Shown here one piece after another: positions 62,401-64,000 of a DNA stretch of 64,000 bases. The stretch's first letter is position 1. The number at the start of each line of letters is the position of its first letter. The position numbers and the translations under genes are program-made. The DNA is from Marthasterias glacialis (taxonomy: Eukaryota; Echinodermata; Asteroidea; Forcipulatida; Asteriidae). Below the pieces are notes generated by a model. The model ran no database searches, was not told the origin of the DNA, and saw only the letters and a program-made list of their open reading frames with translations. Location of the stretch: positions 17,169,802 to 17,233,801 of the forward strand of contig OU452223.1 of the NCBI GenBank assembly GCA_911728455.2, read 5' to 3'.

Positions 62401-64000
62401 TTCTACACCCAGGGTAAATGGGGCCTGAAACAGCATTGCTACGGTTCTTGGGTCTGACTTATCCAGGGCTGACTAGGGGAGCGGCAAACAAGAAGCAGCT
62501 TGGGAGACGCTGCTCCCCCTCTGGGAACTGAGATTGTTTTATTACGTACAAAGGAATTTTTTCATTTTCCTTATATTTTTTTTAATATGACTGATAAGAT
62601 GATGTAAATGTTATGAGTGAGTTCTGTACTGCCCATGGAGTGGGACCATGCAGTGAAGTAGTGGATGACAATTATATATCGTGGTTAATATGCATACGTA
62701 ATACATTATTAAAATTCAATAACATGCAGACGTAGGATGTGTGTTTATAATTAGTGTCTCAAATATTAGTCTACCAGTCAGGAAATGACATGTGGACATT
62801 ATGTCTACTTCTTCAATTAATTCAAGAAAATCAATTCATGACTGCCTACAGACAGGGTTCTCCCTAGGATTGTTCAAAACTGTGGGGCATTCTGGACCCA
62901 AATTTGGCAAGTTTTGGTCGAAGCACGTTGAATTAAAACAATGTCCTCGGCGTGTGTCTTACTTGATATGTTTGGTTTCAAAAGCTGTGCTGTACAATCT
63001 GAAGCATTTCAACTAGTGCTATTTTATGGTCTTTGTGAATTTGATCATTAATCTTAAAAAAAATATAATTATTTTGTAAATAAATTGTGTTTTGTTTTAT
63101 TTTTAGCGTATTGGCCCGATATAGACAACCCTGGTGGTAGGCCTACATGTATGCCCCATTTCAAAGAGATACTGAGTGTAAACTGGCAAGCACATTGTTA
63201 TATATGCTCATTACATTAGTCAGCAAGATTGGGAGCAAGATTGGGCGCAACACACACTTAGATTCACCAGTTCACCTGAAACAAGGTAAAATTGATCCTT
63301 TTTCACCGTACAGAAAATAACAATTACATGGTATTATGCAGAAAACGAATATCAGAACTGAACTTTTTGCCTTGATAGCGAAATACTTCTTTTGTACTTC
63401 ATTTGTAAATTATAATGGCTTATGATCTGCTATCTAAAATGGGCCATTCCCTGCACTACAAGATGTTCCCAGGACTGGGCAGTTATTCACACAATCTCAC
63501 ACGCACACTGTAAGTACTGTGATTGAGGACACTCTGTGACATGGGTGATGTTGCTCACATGTGCACAACCTACTGTGAATGTACTTCACTTAATCAATGT
63601 TTATTATCATACATAATACAGGTTTCCCATACAATATACAAATGAAAACTTACTTTGACAGCTGAGCCAGAACTTGCCCCGTTCTTTCGACCCCTATTTC
63701 ACTCTGATCCAGTAGATCAATGGCGGGCACAAATAAACACGCCTTCTCGGGATCCGATGTGTAATACGAGCTCTCCGCGATAGTCATCAAAATTTCATAA
63801 AATTCTTTTGAAATCGGTTCCGTGATCGGCTCCCCGTGTTCATCAACGTATTTCTTCAACGGATAAATATACACACTGATACGGTTTAAGTTATACCCGC
63901 AACGGTAGACGTCAAAGCAGTTGTAGTAATGGCATTTCAGGTTACCCTTTTCGGGCGTGCGTTCCTCTTCCGAGATACGCACCACGGGGAGGGACGTCAC
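44411..64000 (-). CDS. EXT2: EXT2, exostosin-2 (nine 3' exons; 5' end outside window)
   Basis: EXT2 partners EXT1 in the Golgi to polymerise heparan sulfate. Exons in order: 63654-64000 (runs off the edge), 58315-58521, 55499-55682, 50597-50736, 49679-49904, 47740-47923, 46603-46769, 45255-45398, 44411-44755. They sum to 1944 nt, or 647 residues plus stop. Human EXT2 is 718 residues, so roughly 65-70 N-terminal residues, including the membrane anchor, are missing only because of the window edge. Landmarks are [11 protein letters not shown] (exostosin/GT47 domain), [32 protein letters not shown], and the GT64 domain with [12 protein letters not shown] and the catalytic [24 protein letters not shown] with an N-glycosylation sequon and the ending KRFPDMGSL follow. 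All introns are GT-AG and phases agree. Confidence 0.97.
44940..45030 (+). mobile_element. Truncated GGTGGTCTACTGG SINE
   Basis: AATTCAAACTGGCC, CCAGGCACGCTCGG and TGGTCTACTGGTAAAGATAT match the leader and A box of the SINE at 51345-51524. The copy breaks off in a G-run before any B box. Confidence 0.6.
46259..46437. mobile_element. MITE with CAGGCCTGAT inverted ends
   Basis: It begins CAGGCCTGATTGCTTCG and ends GAAGTATCAGGCCTG. The interior is the complement of the family at 39331 (GGCAAGGGCACC, CTATTGGAACATTTCAAGGG, CCAAGGCAATGACCAGG). It lies in an EXT2 intron. Confidence 0.7.
47347..47764. repeat. Three diverged tandem copies overlapping an EXT2 exon edge
   Basis: GACAGGGTACCAGATTG at 47351 and 47702 (and GAGATGGGGTACCAGA near 47550) marks three copies spaced about 150-200 bp. 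The first copy also contains GGGGACTTCTCCTGATT (47406-47422), identical to 47748-47764 inside the EXT2 exon 47740-47923. An exon end with its donor side has therefore been duplicated into the downstream intron. Confidence 0.75.
48394..48760. repeat. Interspersed repeat with a strong central hairpin
   Basis: GTTTAAAGGCAAAGTATACC at the left and the segment GAAGTGAAACGTTTCTCAAA to ACCAAGTAAGTTTTTA at the right resemble a repeat class common in echinoderms, from memory. In between, 48577-48590 and 48597-48610 are perfect 14-bp inverted repeats (TCTGAGAAGCGTTA) around a 6-base loop. It is non-coding and lies in an EXT2 intron. Confidence 0.6.
49131..49291. mobile_element. GTAAGGCCGTGGTC-ended MITE
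   Basis: The ends AGGCCGTGGTCAAATTAGCG and CCACCAATTCTGACACAGCCT are degenerate inverted repeats. Internal GGCTACGGCTGTT and AGCCACAGCTGTAGCTGCAG pair with each other. It is related to 17157-17291. Confidence 0.6.
49388..49554. mobile_element. MITE with CRE-containing ends, copy 2
   Basis: The ends ATAGACCTTACG and CATAAGATCTAT are inverted repeats, and TA flanks both sides (49386-49387 and 49555-49556). It carries TGACGTCA at 49404-49411 and AAGATGGCGGC at 49517-49527, as in the copy at 9508-9682. It lies in the EXT2 intron before exon 47740-47923. Confidence 0.78.
50278..50420. mobile_element. Short MITE, sister of 15736-15832
   Basis: It starts GGCGACTTTGGAATGCTAAG and ends CTTCAAAAGTCTCCCAT, and has GTAAGTCTGCTACACG near the right end. 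These correspond to the ends and the GGTACGTCTGCTGCC block of the other copy. Confidence 0.6.
50930..51090 (+). mobile_element. tRNA-like SINE with CTTTGTTCACCCC tail
   Basis: The tRNA-like part (50973-51047) has CAGCTCAGTTGGTAGAGCG, GGAGGTCGCAGG and GGTTCAAATCC. It has pairable acceptor ends apart from one mismatch, and continues into TTTGTTCACCCCCAAAATT. The attached tail shared with 34251 and 41686 identifies a SINE. Of the tRNA-like copies in the window, this one is closest to an intact tRNA. Confidence 0.7.
51153..51539. mobile_element. Inverted SINE pair bounded by a 15-bp direct repeat
   Basis: A SINE in plus orientation (about 51345-51524: GGTGGTCTAGTGGTTAAG, GGTTTGAATCCC, then a conserved tail) faces a minus-strand copy of its 3' half (about 51168-51330). 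The arms pair over roughly 120 bp, from TCGGGTGGGATTCGAA to CAATTTGCCTTACACCG. The whole is flanked by ATAACTACATAGTAG at 51153-51167 and 51525-51539. It lies in an EXT2 intron. Confidence 0.75.
52560..53060 (-). mobile_element. Non-LTR retrotransposon fragment, C-terminal end of reverse transcriptase ORF
   Basis: On the minus strand the frame 53050-52751 reads [20 protein letters not shown] followed by CGLAPVYM. This is the thumb-end signature typical of CR1/L2-like reverse transcriptases (HWLPV..RI.YK, KAL.GLAP.YL). After a frame break, a second frame reads [20 protein letters not shown] then [10 protein letters not shown], matching the usual ORF terminus (AP.LWN.LP, FK..LKTHLF). Stops and frameshifts show it is a dead 5'-truncated copy. 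Confidence 0.8.
53886..54385. repeat. Tandem repeat, about three units of 160-180 bp
   Basis: CAACTTGAAGAG starts recur near 53939, 54098 and 54275. Each is followed by AAGTGTGCATCATGG, AGTTTTGCA or equivalent, ACAACTTTTTGG and a CACTTCATAAAAAAA block. It lies in an EXT2 intron and is non-coding. Confidence 0.85.
54955..55420. repeat. G-rich retroelement-like tails in opposite orientation
   Basis: G-runs at 54958-54970 and 55001-55009 (with GGTGCCCCATTTT between) and 55341-55355 (with GGGGGGCACATGACATC after) bracket AT-rich sequence. Within it AAACATTGAAATTACTACTA occurs twice (55158 and 55259). The right end, TAGTTACGCCACTGCTTGG, is a common retroelement-type terminus also seen near 5300. 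Confidence 0.5.
55870..56035. mobile_element. GGCCCCGATACTTC-family MITE, copy 3
   Basis: TTGCCCCTGGTCATTGCCTT, CCCTTGAAATGTTCCAATAG and GCTCTTGCCCTTTTAATC follow the same order as at 39331-39500. The left terminus is degraded. Confidence 0.6.
56118..56333 (-). mobile_element. tRNA(Leu/Ser)-derived SINE
   Basis: On the minus strand it starts GTCGTGGCCGAGCGGTCTAA, a class II tRNA A box. It has an extended variable-arm-like stretch, then GGGTTCCAATCCCGG as B box, and continues CACTTGTGTCCTTGAGCATG. It lies in an EXT2 intron and is better preserved than its relative at 4075. Confidence 0.72.
57022..57158. mobile_element. 137-bp MITE with ATAGACC ends
   Basis: It starts ATAGACCACTTAGAAAGG and ends GCAAGAGGTCTAT. 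GAGGTCAAA and TTTGACCTC inside also pair. The ends match those at 9508, 23940 and 49388, but the interior differs. Confidence 0.6.
58787..58834. repeat. Two tandem 24-bp palindromic units
   Basis: GTCCAATATGGATAATTATT then GGAC (58787-58810) is followed immediately by a near-identical unit (58811-58834). Within each unit TCCAATA pairs with TATTGGA. Confidence 0.85.
59583..59800. repeat. Degenerate GGGCCCAATTTCAT-group element
   Basis: CAGGGCCCAATGTTCATAGA at the left and GAGGCTCTTTGAAGTTGGCCC at the right are imperfect inverted ends. Internal GGTTACCAGTCAGAACACCATG and TGTGTGACTGGTTCCCTTCT match blocks of 14328-14503. Confidence 0.6.
60575..61085 (+). mobile_element. GGTGGTCTAGTGG-type SINE pieces, interrupted
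   Basis: AGATTCAAACTGGCC, CACCGGGCACACTATGTGGT (leader and A box) are at 60582-60625. A B-box-like GGTTCGAAACC is about 180 bases later, and the family's tail (TTTTTTTCCCATAGGA, CACATCTGTGTAAGGTCAAA) is near 61019-61087. The copy has been split by other sequence. Confidence 0.5.

Larger units (their letters stand above)
58522..63653. other. EXT2 first intron in window, 5.1 kb
   Basis: No further exon of a known gene is visible between the two EXT2 exons. It holds the palindromic 24-bp units, a degenerate fold-back element, SINE pieces and many TACATGTA octamers. The stretch 61.1-63.6 kb appears unique and AT-rich. Confidence 0.6.

Noticed and set aside
1-64000. CRISPR arrays, operons, ribosome binding sites, rRNA genes
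   Set aside because: The window is intron-bearing animal DNA. No regularly spaced repeat-spacer arrays or prokaryotic gene organisation are present.

Overview
The window is eukaryotic, animal nuclear DNA. Coding information is cut into short exons joined by GT-AG introns and one AT-AC intron, and much of the remaining sequence is diverged repeats. The protein content and the repeats suggest a marine invertebrate deuterostome, most likely an echinoderm and possibly a sea star. The repeat clues are tRNA-derived SINEs ending in a CTTTGTTCACCCC-type tail, fold-back elements beginning GGGCCCAATTTCATAGA, and abundant TACATGTA. This assignment rests on my recollection of echinoderm sequences and is an inference.

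Three conserved protein genes were reconstructed exon by exon, and every junction keeps the reading frame. (1) CIP2A, an inhibitor of the phosphatase PP2A, lies on the minus strand from 23529 (ATG) to 8110 (stop). It has 20 coding exons and 913 codons before the stop. (2) METTL25, a Rossmann-fold methyltransferase-like protein, lies on the plus strand from 29900 to 35952, with 7 coding exons and 722 residues. It is divergent from CIP2A. (3) EXT2 (exostosin-2, heparan sulfate polymerase subunit) lies on the minus strand from beyond the right edge to 44411. Nine exons are in the window (647 residues), and the N-terminal cytoplasmic and membrane part is outside. The three genes have no evident functional link; this is an ordinary gene neighbourhood, not an operon.

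Layout: 1-7.9 kb, no recognisable gene. 7.9-23.5 kb, CIP2A with intronic MITEs. 23.5-29.9 kb, the divergent intergenic region, holding an E-box-bearing MITE, a 1-kb fold-back transposon and one unidentified exon-like ORF. 29.9-36.2 kb, METTL25, whose first intron carries a second copy of the fold-back transposon. 36.3-44.4 kb, gene-poor and repeat-rich. 44.4-64 kb, EXT2, with introns full of SINEs, MITEs, a LINE fragment and a tandem repeat.

The most notable observations are: a pair of nearly palindromic transposons with perfect 9-bp target duplications, one of them 12 bp inside a METTL25 intron; a U12-type AT-AC intron in CIP2A; an inverted SINE pair bounded by one 15-bp direct repeat; MITEs carrying CRE, YY1-like or E-box motifs; and a duplicated EXT2 exon edge.
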